DNA of 64,000 nt. It comes from Andrena cerasifolii (Eukaryota; Arthropoda; Insecta; Hymenoptera; Andrenidae). Shown here piece after piece: positions 35,701 through 50,700 of the stretch (the first letter of the stretch is position 1; every line of letters begins with the position of its first letter). The stretch is taken from NCBI RefSeq assembly GCF_050908995.1, contig NC_135118.1, positions 7,068,001-7,132,000 on the forward strand, read 5' to 3'. The position numbers and the translations under genes were made by a program. Below the pieces are notes generated by a model. The model made no database searches, was not told the DNA's origin, and saw only the letters and a program-made list of their open reading frames with translations.

Positions 35701-38700
35701 AAAGATAGCATTTTTTCCACTGCCTGTTTCTTCGAGACGCCTTCTAGGTACTCTAGTGTAACTGCCTAGAGACACTATAATAAGAGTCGGGCCACGAGCT
35801 AATGTCCGCCATGTTTTGGCTAAATCCTACGAGAGAGAAAGAGATATACACATTTCGTCACAATTTCTACTAGTACTATTTGAGTTAAAAGAGCATTCAA
35901 TAAACCACTAGATAAACAGTTTTCAAACTTTTTTCTATAACAATTATGTTAAAAAAAGTTGAAAAAGAAAAATTAAATAAATGTAAAATATATTAAATTA
36001 TGCATAATTAGAAAGGAATAATTTTTCCCTGCTTGTTTGACGCGAATTTAATTCCGATATCTTTTATAGCTGAAAAGTTACACATAAATGTCACTGACTT
36101 CCCCAATCTGGACCACTATGCAACAGCACGCGTCATTTTCTTTTTTCGGTGGATAACTTACCAGGGAGGCACCGCTTTCAATTTTAAACGCACCCCGCTA
36201 CGTCAAAGCTGCTGTTAAATGAACCACTCTACTACTCAAATATACCGGACTATACGATTCCTACAAACTTCACGTCTAATTTTCTCATAATTGGCTGGAT
36301 ATCTACGGCTGAAAATTACAATCACGCTGTGTTGTGGATGTAGACGTATCACCGCACCAAGTTTCGTTGAAATCGGCGCGAGCCATGTCTGGCGTTTCCC
36401 TTGTTAGTTCGCTGCGCGCTGCAACGAGGTGTGCTCAATTATACGTAAATTCACCCCGAAGCTTCCGGAATGATAGACACCACTTCCCATTCTAAAACAA
36501 GGTGGATTCATTTACCGCAGCGAATGAGTACGTGAAATGAATACGTTTGAAACGGGCTGGGAGCTGAGCGTCGCGAAAGGCGCTGCGATTACAGAGCTCG
36601 GGCCTCGATAGGCGCCACCACGGAATTACAGAATGGCGAAACACGATCTGTATCCGTTTCTCTGTCGTGAACGGAGGGAGATTTGCGTCTCCGTGGAAGG
36701 ACACCCGAATCGCCGCGACGTATCTGTCTAGCAGCATTCGATTCTGGTTTAAGGGGAGAGGGGCTGGCTGCCTTCTGGTTTCAAAGACGAACTATAATTC
36801 TCCCTGCGGACAAACGAGCAGCTGAACGGTATTCGAGTATCCAGCGTTATCGAGTGAATGGAGTCAATTAATTTCGTCGGTGGAACAAAGCTCCAATTTG
36901 GAGGTAGAAGCTGGGTAATTAGCCGCGCTTTATCGATCACTGTTATTGGCTACGCTACGCTCGTGGAGTTCACCGACTACGACGGTCACCAGATCCAACC
37001 GAAGTCCCGGGTCAGAACGCTAATGCAATAAGCAATGCTCAGTAGATGAATCCTATTGAGCCTCTGTGTGACTTACAGCAGGTGATCCCATCAGCGATAG
37101 TGGCCTTTTCTGTTTAGTACGCATTCGAGGTAAGAGCGATCGATCTGGTCTAATCATTGATCCTATAAATTAGGTAAATAGGTACGGAGTAGAGTACAAT
37201 TCGTAGTAGAATCGAAGACAGACTGATTCTCCACATAAAAATAAATCGAAGATCCGGTATAAATGTTTCTCATAGATGGCTCCGCTTTCGACGAAATCGA
37301 GAGGAGGTCGAGCAGGATTCGATTAACGTGTCTGTCCATCACTCGTCGCTTCTACTTGCGCGTCAGCGTTCCAGGGTGATATCAATTTCCTCGTAGACGA
37401 GGCTCCCCATACGAGGTGCACGCTTTACGTGTACTTTTATAAGAAGAATCACCCCCTTCTAGATTGCACTAGGAACTACCCTCTGTATAATTTCTACGGT
37501 ACTCCATCTCGTTACCAGTTCTTCTATCTCCCACTCATAAAACTCCTTTGATCTCGTCTTATAAAGCTTCTCAATTACCCTTCCGACATCACTCGTCGCT
37601 CCCGTTTCCTTTGCGTGCGGAATGATTTCCAAGATCCCCCGCTGAAACATTCGAAAACTAGAATTCACGACGCAACAATAGAGCCCCCCGGCCGCCTGGC
37701 GGTCCAAGACGCCTCTCCCCGAAGACGCGGAGCATCCACTTCCCCGTCATTTCCCTCGACAACCGGAGGAGAGTCGCTCGCAGGGCCATTGTCGGCCGTC
37801 GTTGCGTTCGAGTGCACCTTCTGGTGATACGCTTTAACGTTAGAAGGGGGCGTTAGGTCGGGACAAGGGCTTCGCAGGGCCGCGACGGCGTGCGATCGTA
37901 GGTAGGACTTCGACCCCGCGACGCTCCGATGTTAGATCGAACGGTAACCGTTCGTCGTAGAGGGGGCGGGCGGGGGGTGGGCGCTAGAGGTGAACGATCC
38001 AAAGGAAGAGAAGGAAGAGAGCGAAAGAAGAAAGGGCGGAAGGCAGGAAGGTACGGAAAGCCATTCTCTACATTTGTAATCGAAGTCGGAACAAAGGCAG
38101 CCTCGCTTAGTACGGGGGTGGAGTGCCTACATCGAGTCCTCGCCGTTCTCCACGGTCGGGGTACACGTTCTTGCGGCGTGTGCGACCACTATCACTGTTT
38201 CTGGTAACACCACCACCACCGGTATCACCGCTATCGGCCCGACCACGCCGAGCCACCCGCCATCCTCCGATGCTGGCGCACCGCTGGGCCCTTCCCATCG
38301 TCTTTCTCCCTGTCCTTAAGTGTTTCACCCATGCGCGCCTGCCCGTACACTTTTATACCCGATCACACGCGCGTCTCCTCTTTTCCCCGGCTATTACGGA
38401 CACACGTGTACGTACGTGTACGTACGTAATGCCGTGGCGGGTCGCCCCGCCGCTCTCCCTTCAACCGGGCCAATTGAATTGCATTACCGTTTGATCAGCA
38501 ATCGATTCTTTCCTCTTTTCCACTCGGCCGGCTTCTGAGAATGACTTTATACGGGCGCTCGCTCGCGAATAAAATAAGGTGCCGGGAGAAATTGGCTGGC
38601 GAGCGTTACGATAAAAGTCCGGGGCTTGCGGGCGCCGACTCCGACACCAACGATGTATACGCGCCACCCGAACCCTACGATTTTATTCCCTCCCCTATTG

Positions 38701-41700
38701 CCCGCGGATTTTTCCTGGGCCAGGGTTCGTGGGCCACCGAACCCCCGCGCCACTGTGTCGCTGCACCCGCTCGGGATATGATTTTACATTTTTGTTCTGA
38801 TTGTCAGAAGAATATGGAGTTTCCTTTTTTTTCGCGTCGATCGCCTTACGTTTGTTTACCGTTGGAATGTGATAAGCGGCGCGGTCCCGTGCTCGCGGCG
38901 GACAGTTTGGATCGCCGGTACGATCGTCGACTTAAATCGTCCTACATGCATTCGGGAGCACGTGCAGCGCCGTAATAATACTAGAGGCCAGCGCGCAGGA
39001 AGCGCATCCTGGTATTCTATTAAGATTTACGAGCGGTCGTTTGAGAGACACTGGTCAACCGGAAACTAGGTTCCACGTGTTGTAAGGGCGCAGCGCGGTT
39101 AACGTGAATATGTATGTGGAGCGTATATGCGCATATGTGCGTCTGTACCTCCCATCGATTCCACGGGATGGCCATTGCATTTCAATAACAGGAACGCGGA
39201 TAGGTTCCGTTGCGCACCGTGTACACGCTTTTGTCTGCGAGAGTCAAAGGTTCCTGATCCCTGGATATTATACGTCCAACGAGGGACCGCGAAGATCGCC
39301 ACCGAGTTTAGAAAATGTCCCGAAATCTTCTCCTCTTATGGACACGGGAAGATTGTATAACAATTATAGTACACAGTTTTTAGTATAACTCCTAAAGTAC
39401 AAGGGACAGAAAGAAAGGCTTCGAACAACAGTTAAAACGCTGCAAACTTGCGTTAACAGAATTTTGGAAAAAGGTTCTTTCCATCAGATATTTCTTTTTT
39501 TAAACTCTTTTCGAAATTTTGTTACGCAAATTTGCAGCGCTTGTTGTACCATTAATCTATTGTTTGAAACGCTTTTTTCTGTCCCGTGTACTTTAGGAGT
39601 TACACGCGAGAAAGTGGGAGTGCCTATTTGACTTCGAAGTTAACTTTCTTACCCTTAAAGGGCGATTAAGCACGAATGAAAAATACCGTTGTTCTTGTCT
39701 TGAGTCACTCTATGAGCTCGCAAAGTTGCGCTCCAATCGGTGAGCGCGGGTTCGCGGTGCTCACTTGTTATCGATCGCCCGCTAATATTTTCTGGATGGT
39801 AAGTATAGTGCCTCTACGAGATATAGTGACTTAGGTGTGAGGCCTCTCAGCGGGGTCTTAACCGATATCCTGCTGGGTATGGGCCGCTAAACGTGGCCTC
39901 CTACTACCTCTTGCAGGACTGTGCTTAGGGATGACCAGGACAAAACCTTGGCCCTAAAGATTAAGTAATATAATTTCGATTTTAATAAAATAAAAAAGAA
40001 ATTGAAGAAATTGATTATCAATATTAAAGGACATCAATTAAGCTTTGCTACTGACAATTAAAATTTGTCTCGTTGTCAGCACATATTAAATAAAAATCCA
40101 TTGTAGTAAGGTATATGTACTGCATTAGAACAGTTGTAATATAAATTATTTTATATTAACAACTTATTTTAAATTAAAGTCACTGCATGTCTTGAAGTAA
40201 TGTTGGAGACTTTACCCTCTAGGACCCCAGTTTTGTCCTGGTCTTCCCTAAACACAGTCCTGCAAGAGGTAGTAGGGGGTACTATACCCACTTCTCAATT
40301 ATATTTGACCTTTTTTAAACTTTAATAGGATACCAAGAAATTTGTTCACTTCCGACGAATATATTCAAAGCACTCGAATCATCTCTCATTCTAACGCGAA
40401 CCGTGCCTCGAACGATACGGTGAACGCAGAGAAAGAGAATTGGCCATTGCCAATAGTGGAACGTTTCATAGAATTGGGAACACCTCGTATTAACCTACGA
40501 AAATTCTCTTTCAGAGCGGTGCGCGCGTTGCACTCTATAAAAGTTTATCGGAACCTTCCTATCGAGTCGAGTGTTATTCTGGCCCTAACGTTGAGAAAAG
40601 ATTCGGGGGAGGCATTCAATCGAGCCAGCCGACTGTAAGTTACACACAGATTTCATGCGGAACGGAGTCGAGGTAGTTTGTAATTAAACAGGGCGAGCGT
40701 TACGTATTGACGATTCGGTCGGTAATAATCGCAGCGCTCATGTTTAATCGTTATCCCCGGCGAAAGTAAGCAGCTCGTTCTTGCTGTTTTCCGCTCGACG
40801 TATCCCTAACGAATCGCTGATTTCCCATGTGGGCTTCGGGCTCCGTTTATTTTGGGGCTTATGGAAATGCACCCTGGGAAAGCTTTGATTTAATTTCAAC
40901 TTGAGCCAGCGAGGGGGGAGGTCGATACTGGGGGCTCGTCTTGTTTTAATGGATGTTTATAAGCTTCCGAAGATGGACACTTCACTTTACGAGATACCTG
41001 CGACCCTATCGCTTCGTTAACGATTAGAACTCTCACGTTCAGTGTGATAAAACAGTAAAAATAAGTCCTAAGGTATTTGCAGGCTGACTGGGACGCTTTA
41101 TCCTATGGGCCTGAAATTCCTTAAATTACGTAAGGGTAATTTTCTCGATTTCTCACCCTTCCCCAGTATAAGAATTTGTAAGATTTTATGTTCCACCCCC
41201 ACCCCCCCCCGTTTCTTACGTATCTAATATTTCTTACAATGCATTTTTTCAGTTATTAAAAATCCTTTAACACGTTGACTGCCACGTCACCCGTATTCGG
41301 GTGACAGTAAAGTTTCTGATCGGGCCGCGTCACCCGTATCGGGGTGACGCTTATTTGACTACTTGCGCAGAACATTCGTATGTGATTGAAAAGATATTTC
41401 GCAGAGGCAGTAACAAAACTATTGAATATTAATTAATATAAACTATATTTATTAATATAACTTAAATTTATAATAGAATACTTTTTAGTATAAACTATTG
41501 TTATAAAAGTAATACGAAAATGGTAGAGATGGTAAAAAAGAAAATGGTATTAGGGTAGAGATTTTAAGTTATACCGCTCGTTACTCGGCAAAGAGTCAAA
41601 CTGGTCTCCTGTACAGTGGCGAGATGAGAAACAAATGCGAAGTAACGAAAATAAATGACCGAGAATGATACCATGGAAACAAACGGGGCGGGAGGTTATT

Positions 41701-44700
41701 CTTGCGACAATCGTCGATTCGCATTTTTAAATATCGGTGGGAATACCCAGTAGAATACGCTTCGTACAGCGGTACTCGTGGCCTGAAGAAGATTTCACTG
41801 TAAACGCGCGCGGCAGTCAACGTGTACAAAGTTTTTATTTATTTAGATTTAACTCGGTTTCGCGTGTACGATGAAACATTGTTTTCTAGGCTAGTCAAAT
41901 TGGAAATTAGATTAAAGGAATATTACGTAAGAAGCTAGCTGACTCCTTCTCCCCCCTTTGTAAGAAAACGTAAGAAATTCGCGAGCCCCTCCCCAGAAAG
42001 CCTTACACAATTTAAAGACGACCCCTTACTGTTATCCAAAATATATGCTGTACTGTTATAAATTATCCAGTTTCCCACCGAATGTTTCTGCAATTAAATA
42101 TCTCCCTTCACGAGTAATATAAAATCACTGCGATTAAACGCCCATATTGCGCTGATCTACTTATATTCTCAAAAATTAATTCCATCTGTCCCGAAGGAGT
42201 CACGCGGACCAATCACTGAAATCGTGGGCGGTAAGGTTTGATCGACCCTAAACAAATTTTCTTCAAGGCAATAGATTAAAGCGCGTCATTTACACCTATT
42301 CTCGATCCGTTCGCGTGCTACTCGCGCTGGCGCGCACACCAGAAGTCGGGACAACGTTTACTTATCTCCCTGGCGGAGCAACAAAACGTCTGCACGCGGG
42401 GGTGGAGGCGACGACGATAGTTCGGATGCTCGTCGCTAAGACGCGTTTATCCTCGTGGGAAAGAGGGGCATCCGGGCGGATACGTCCCCCCCTGAAACTT
42501 CTGCCGTACTCACCTAGTAGCCAGATCCCGGTGCACGAAGTTCAGATTCTCCAGGTACCGCATGCCCGACGCGATCTGGGCCGCCATGTAGATGAGACAG
42601 TTGAAACTGAAACGAGGAAACGGCATCAGTCGCGGGGTAGGGCGAAGTTAAGAGCGAGGGCCGCAGCTTTTCGAGAGGGCGACGGGGGCGGGCGGGCTCG
42701 GGGAGAGCTGGCCGGGGCGCGCGAGGATCTGGTGACTGCGCGCCGACGCCGCGTCGCTCACGATTAATAAACGCTTCAAACTCCGGTCTGCGAGAGAAAC
42801 TTATTGGCTGTTAACTTCGCGACGCCTTGCCACAGCGGATGAAACTAAATCTCGAGCCTCGCGGGGGAATTATGGCGAGGATTCTGCGCGACTGATTAAT
42901 TTTACTGCGCTACTTGCAAACGAGACCCCTCGAGGTCCGCGCCCGAGGTGCGCTCCGCGTCCACGGGGACTGCTCGCGGGAATCATTGAAACTCGGTGGA
43001 AAGGAGCTTTCCTATCTTCGGGAGAGGCGATGACACCCTTCGTCGAATATCGTGGATGATTAATCACCTGAGCGTTTTCACGCCGATCGGCATGGAGTGG
43101 GCGTCCTCGGCGGTGATATGCGTCTTGAGGAATTGACAGAGGTCGCCGTGCTCCAGGTACTCCATCACCACGCAGTATGGCTCCTCGCGGCAACAGGCGC
43201 CCAAGACTCTGGCGATGTTGCGGTCCTCCAGAGCGGCCAGGATCCTCACGTCTCTTTGGAAGTCCAATCTAAAGAAATTCGTCAAGCTTATTCACAGGTA
43301 ATCGTCCATTCGGGGAACTGAAGTAAATTCAAGTCCTATTGGTCGAGCAATCCAATCGCGTTTCTCTATTTTTCCCTGCGTAATCAAGCCGCGGCAGTTC
43401 CACCGAATTGCCGCGAATTTCAGCGAATTTCCATTCCGTACACAGGACAGGAGACTTTCTAAACGACACGGAGCGCCGTACACGGAATCGGATTTCGCAT
43501 CGACGCGAGGGAACCGGGCCGGGGATCGTTAAGGGGAATGGACTGTCGCCCAGGGCCCGACTGTGTCCATTTCGCGAAATAACCGTAAGATTTTCGAACA
43601 AAGTTCGGGCAGTTTCGTTTGCATGCCCGCGCGAATTAAACGACTCGAGCCCTCCGATTAGTCTGGCCCGCGACGTACGTACGTACGTACCTACTTGCCG
43701 CGTAAATGAAACTCGGTTCACCAGCAGCGTACGTGCACACGTACGAGTAACGGGAGGGGTTGCCGCGCCGCAACATCAGTTACTTCTTGCTTACTTACGA
43801 TCGACTTGGTAATGGCACTCTCGCGTGATAGCTTAATGCGATCGTTAACAAAACTACGCGGTGGCTGGTATCGATTCCCTGTAAACTGCGAATCCCGGTG
43901 CGTGCCGTCGCCGCGGCGGCATCTTCGAGGCGCGTGGGCGAGAGCCACGGCCTTCGCGGGGCTGAATCGTATGTAAAATAGTAAGTTTCTACGTTGCTCT
44001 CTGCAAGGTGGATCCAGTTAACAGGTTCGCTGCTTGGGACACTGGGTGTGGACCGATACAGCCTGGGTTGTGTGGACACTCTGTAGCGTCGTGTAAGAGG
44101 GACCAGGATCAACAAGGTGGATAGTAGGTACTGACAAGGGAACATATCGAAGTGATAATCGCCGATTTTGTTCTTGCAAAAATATTTGACAGGTATTTTT
44201 TTATCGGCTGACATTCGTGTGGAAGGGGTGAAAACGTCCCTCGAAGTTGAGGGCGAGAAACATCTTTGATCGAATTTCTTGGAAGCTACTAGAGCTGTGA
44301 TGGCGAATCCAATTTAGAAGTGGGTTAAATTTCGTTCATTATTTTTTTTTAATACTTGCCTGGGAGTCAGTAACAAGGAAACATATCGAACCCGAAAATT
44401 CTGATTGTAATGAAGCACCGTACGATTGTAGAGCATGTCGGAGTATGTAAGAAACGATTTTTTTTCTGCGGAAAAACACTCTGAGGGGGTGAAATCAGCC
44501 CCCAAATTTTCAGCGTTTTTCGAGTATAACTTTGTAACGGTGCGAGGTAGAAGAAAACCGTAAATGGACAAAATGTTCAGTGTTTGATGCCGTATAACGC
44601 GGTGCAAAAGAAATGTTTGTACGTCCAACAATTTATAAATAAATTAAAATTTTCGTTATTTTACATATAATTTCTAACCGCGAGGGTTGGGGACGATCTT

Positions 44701-47700
44701 TTTCCGTGTAAAAGTTATAATTCGCAATGGTTTACTAAAATGTAAAAGGAAAAAATTTTGGTTCATTTGTTTATTTGTTTACAAAAATTTTCCGCCTTTG
44801 TCCATATTACTACCATCTGCCACTTGACGATCCAGGATTTCGATGAAACTTGGTATACAAGCACACCATTTGGAACTATTCGACAAGTATTTGTCTGTAT
44901 CGGCGGAAATTCATGTTTACAGGGTGAAACTACTCCCTCAAGATTTAGGGGTGGGAACCTTCTAAAGCGTATAACCGAAAAAGTAATAGACATAGAGAGA
45001 AATGTTAAATACAAAAATTACCTGAATTTTTATGAGGAATAATATAATTTACAGTTAATAAATGAAATTTTAATTGCTATTTGTTAATTCCCAAAACAAT
45101 TTAATTGTGCCTAACACTGCTCGAAATAGTATTGTATTTGATTCTTTCTTACCTTGGTATAAATACATTTTACGCGTACTTAATACATTTTACGGCTACT
45201 GTGCCGCCACCTAGGATTTCGTTCCCGTTGCACTCCCGTTATATTATTCCTCATAAAAATTCAAGTAATTTTTGTATTTAACATTTCTTTCTATGTCTAT
45301 TACTTTTTCGGAAAATTTTTGTAAACAAATAAACAAATGAACCAAAATTTTTTCCTTTTACATTTTAGTCAACCATTGCGAATTATAACTTTTACACGGA
45401 AAAAGATCGTCCCCAACCCTCACGGTTATTAAAGTTATACTCGAAAAACGAAAAATCGCTGAAAATTTCCTTGTAAGTCAGTGGCGTCACTTGAAAAGTA
45501 ACAGGAAAACTTGATTCAAAAATAAGTTTATAAAAATCAACGCGTGGGTTATTTAAAAAGCCTTCGTGGGCCAGAGTCTGACCCGCGAGTCATAGGTTCT
45601 CCACCACTGTACTAGAGCTAAGTAGGAGAATAGTGTAAATGGCAAAATTGTGTATTTCTAATAAGCAACGCAGCTGTGCAAAGAAATGCCAGAAAAATCC
45701 GATTGTATAAATAATACATTAGAGAAAAAAAAACGGAATTCGACGATTGGCAATAACAAAAAATACCTGTCAAATATTTTTCCCTATTCCGCGAATCTGC
45801 AGCGTCTCATCAAAATCGGCACGCGGGAGTTCGATACGCTCCCTTGCAAGAGGTCCAGGAGTCAACGAACTGTGAACACGTGAATCACAAATTCTCAACC
45901 GCGTTTCGAGCCGCTTTATCGCGTCGGCGATGTCGCCGAGCGTTCGGCGATCCCTATCGTTCCATCAGTTCCGCCAGCGCGATCTTCGTTACCGTGGATA
46001 CCCGCGGCGTAATTAATTTTTCTAATGAATATTCATGCGCGCGGCACAAGGCGAGCCGAGGAGCGCAAAGTCCTTCTCCACCAACGGAATTAAAGTGACG
46101 CAATTTGGGTTAGTCAAACGTTTGTCGCGTCCGTTGCAATATTGACAGATGAAACAGAGCGCGGAGCTTGGAACGGACCTAAATGTACGATTTCAATTAC
46201 GCCTCGTAATTTTTTAATCACATCCCCGTTAATCCAATTAATCGAATGGAAAAGTCTCTCCGGCAGTTTTCCGTACCGATAATACCACCGCCGTGTAATT
46301 GTGTCGTCGTTTCGCGTTGCGAGATTAAAATTACACAAACACTCCGGCAAAATCAACGCTCTCCAAGATCAAAGCCAGAGACTACAATTTACCTGTATTT
46401 ATGCCCGGAGAAACATTACTCAAATCTGACCGAGGCTTATTGGCATTATTTTGAAAGAAGTACGTGAAAAAAAATCAATCTATACTCGTGGCTTGTGCAA
46501 AGTTGCACACGTCCGCAAGAGGGGTGAAACGAGCCGTAATTCGAGGAATCGCGTCTTTGTCCTTGCGAGAGGATCTCGTGGACGCGTTAGATGCACGAGG
46601 TGGAAAAGGACACGGGGAAATGGAGCAAGCCCCGGCTACGATAGGGCTGCGATAAGTCATCCTCTCGGCGGGGGACTTGTTGCGTGAGCAAAGACGCCGT
46701 GGAGCCGTGGAAACACCACCGATCGGATCGTTTCGGTTTTTATTTATGACGGTGCGTGAGGCTCGGATACACCGATATTTACACAAATCACGATAAAGCG
46801 TTGCGGGCGGGGGCGCATTAACAGAAACGATCGTTCTGCGTGATAAATCGTGAACCATCGGCTTTTGGGAAGCGCTACGGGGGAGTTCCGAAATCTATCG
46901 GGTCCATAGCGCATGAGGTCTGTGGGAACCGCTACACTGCCGATTCCCGCCGTCATACTGGTAAGTAATTGGTGAAAGTAACATCGGTTTAGAACTCTAA
47001 ACTTAGAGGTATTATACACTGTACAATAACGTGTCAAGCTGTGCCTAACCACACGCTCTGTCGCGTCGGAATACCCTGTAATCTAATTATCATCGGCGCC
47101 AACTAATTATTGAAAGATGAAAGAAGCGAGATCCGTGTTCCCGACAGTGGAGCTTTCCTTGGAGACAACTCTCGGTTCTCATTGAGAAAGGCATCAGATA
47201 ACTCAGTCGCGCCCGACTAAATGAAGGCTCTCGCTCAGAAAAGTCTCCGCTACGATGTCCGATGGACGTCGTCGATTTTCGTCGGAAGAAAGCTTTGTCA
47301 TCTGCTCCGCCAGATTCGCTGCCCGCCGTCCTCTCCGCCTCAACCTCCCCCCCGATCCGCTGTTTCGCGTCGCCACGAAACGCGGCGAACTCCCGATACC
47401 CTATCTCTCCCTGGTCATTGTATGCAAATCTATTCCATTCGTGGAATCGGGCTGGCCTTTTTCTGATGTCTAGCTTGATAGCCGCGAGAACGATCGTCCT
47501 CGCTGGTGTATCTGGACGTTTCGCCGCGGTGGGGTTTCCTCTATAAACGACAAGCGGCATGCTTGCAGGGGAGCCGTGGCCTCGCTTTCGGAAGAAACCG
47601 GGACACGGTTTCGGGAAGAACCTGCGCTATGAATTTTATACACAGAAGGAGAGCCACTCGGAGTGGGCGGCCTTTTCGGCGTGGTTTGCAGCGCCTTGTA

Positions 47701-50700
47701 TCATGACCCGAAGGTACTTTTTTTTCTCGGGGTTAGCGAAATAGATTGGATTCCGTTGCACTTTGCTGCATAGCCACTGCAGGCTTCGCATAAAGCTTGG
47801 AGGCCCGGCTCGAAACGCTCGGCATTTGCCGAATAAGCGCATAGTGTGGAGATATACGCGAATACTTTGGAATACAGTTAATCGAATACCGAATGAGTGG
47901 TTCATAATTTAATTGAAGCTATTAAAAGAGTTAAGTAACTGGGGAACAGGGTGAAATATTCTCCAACTGCTATTTGTCGATCGAAGCTAATTCTTGAATC
48001 GGACCTAAGCACTGATGTTGTTTCCAAATAATTGGTTCGCGTTTCGGAGGCCCGCGATGAGCAAACAGCGGAACGAATCTTGCGTAAAATCAGGTCCCGC
48101 GTAATCGAGCGTTCCCCGCCGGTTGTAAAATGTTTATCGGCAGATACGGGGATGGAACGAGTCGGCGGAAGTGCCGGTGGCTCGATCGAGCGTTGTAACA
48201 ACGAAACGGAATGCAAATTGCGCGGGGAATGCAGTTGCGCTCGGCTGTATACTCACTTTTCCTTCTCGCTGGCTTCTGGTAGTAAAAATTTGACGGCCAC
48301 GAGACGCTTGCCGACGCTGCTCGTCGTCCCGTACTCCGGGATCCCCTCAGCCTCCGCTACGTACACCTGTACACGGGCATAATTTGTTTGCGTTACATGA
48401 AAATTGTTTTGCACCGTGGTCCAGGCGAATGATGAAAAATTCGCCTGACAAGCGGTCGACCTGCGTTTGCTACAGGACCGAGAGTCCAGGAACCGGGAGG
48501 CTCGTTAAAGTCATATAAATTCGTCTAACGAGAATGGATGATCCCTGGATTCGATTATACGACGCTCGCGAATTTATACCGCAACTCTCGCCTGAGATAG
48601 ATATTTTTTTTCAGCACCTGTGCTGGCGGGGAGTCGAACAGGAAGCTGGATGAACGATTAACGCGCACGGATGTGCATGTATGTAGCTATATGTATTCAA
48701 TGCACGCGATGATATCGCTGTGGCTTGAAGTTTCGCAATTTTTTGTTGGTTCCAGAACGATGAATGTGTGAGTAGATTGCGAGGCAACGATTAACAGGTT
48801 CACAGTCTCCCAGGCCGTACAATGGTTCTACCGTGGTTTAGAGCAGAGGTGGGCGAATAACGAATTAAAGTTAAAGAAATTATTCGTCATGTGTCGGATA
48901 AAGATAAACCGGATAACTTTAGCTTTAAATTTAACTTTGCAACTTTAACTTTGCAACTTTATCTTTGCAACTTTAACTTTGCAACTTTAACTTTGCAACT
49001 TTAACTTTGCAACTTTAACTATGCAACTTTAACTTTGCAACTTTATCTTTGCAACTTTATCTTTGCAACTTTAACTATGCAACTTTAACTTTGCAACTTT
49101 AACTTTGCAACTTTAACTTTGCAACTTTAACTTTGCAACTTTAACTTTGCAACTTTAACTTTGCAACTTTAACTTTGCAACTTTAACTTTGCAACTTTAA
49201 CTTTGCAACTTTAACTTTGCAACTTTAACTTTGCAACTTTAACTTTGCAACTTTAACTTTGCAACTTTAACTTTGCAACTTTAACTTTGCAACTTTAACT
49301 ATGCAACTTTAACTTTGCAACTTTAACTTTGCAACTTTAACTTTGCAACTTTAACTTTGCAACTGTAACTTTGCAACTTTAACTTTAACGCTAACTTTAA
49401 CGCGCCAGGCCTCGACGCTTCAACTCCCCGCTCCTCGGTGTTAAGTTAAAGTTCGTAACTTTATTCGACGCTGAAGCTGAAACGCCGAATAAAGAAATAA
49501 CTATATTCGTGGAATAAATTCTCGTTGAATAAAGTTAACCCGGATTGTTCGAGCCTCCACTATCGAATACAGTTACATCAACTATAATTTGATCCGTTAT
49601 TTAAATAATTTTTTATTTAATTAATACCCAACTCTGGTATAGAGTGCCTACCTAAATAGGTACCTATAGAATTGCCCAATGCGACGCATGGACCGTTATC
49701 ATTGACATTCTTCAGAATAAGCACCTATGCTATACAGCATTTATCTATAAACAGTCTATAAAACGAGGTCTACGATGTAATGCACAGTGCTTAGAAAAGA
49801 AAGCAGCGTATACGTCGCTACGAGAAACTTTCTCTCCCCGACCGTGTTTACGCAACCACGCTTAGGGGCCCATACAGTGAACGTGTTAATTTCACGTTTC
49901 GTGGATGCTGGAGATTTCGGCAATGTGCGTTGGTCCCGAAGTCGCGATCGCGCGGTAGATGCAGATGCAGGCCCGTGCTGACGCGGCCGAATCGCGGGCG
50001 GCTCGTCTGCTTGCTCGGTCATTAACGGCATGCCGTCGCGTCGTCCGGACAGGAAACAAAAGGGAATTATTAGCCGCTCTAACGCGTTCTAAACTGATTA
50101 TCCTCGACGAGGCCAGACGAGGCGCTATTGTGACGGGAAGAATAACAGGGCGGGCACTTCGTTAATCGACGTATTGTTGCGCGCAGCCGGTGGCGAATTG
50201 CCCGCGTACAGCCAACAAACGGATTGATTTCTCTGTCGTCGTTCACACCGCCACGCCGCGCAAGGAGAGGCCCGCCACGCGCACACCGGGGTCGGGGATC
50301 GGCGACGACGATGCCTTTCTACCGGCTGCACAGTTGCAGTTCGTTGCAGTGTCGGCTGTTTGTAATTTAATCCCTCTGCAGCTCGATGGCATTTCACCGG
50401 GTGTTTCCGGCGCTCCGCATCGGTCGAGGGTAAAGCCGCGCGGAGGTAGCAGCAAGTGTATTATGATAATGTTACGGGAGCGCGCGGAGATGCATGGTTC
50501 AGTTGACCAGGATAATGTGATGATTACATTAAAATAATATCGGCTTTTCGGTCGCCGCAATTGACCATTCTGTGACCGCGCGGTGAACGATGTGTGACGA
50601 GCGCGATGCTAAGAGAGGGTGGTTGCGCGCGACGAGACTCGAAGGTGCAGAATATTTGCTATTCTACTATGGAATGATCGGTACCGCGAATTGGCTACAC

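Larger units (their letters stand above)
33714..42513. other. Receptor kinase intron, 8.9 kb, remaining contents
   Basis: Apart from the elements listed separately, no exon is supported. A run of 14 G lies at about 33722-33736. Mixed GC-rich DNA at 37.6-39.1 kb makes many overlapping ORFs on both strands, which is expected of GC-rich non-coding DNA. Confidence 0.5.
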
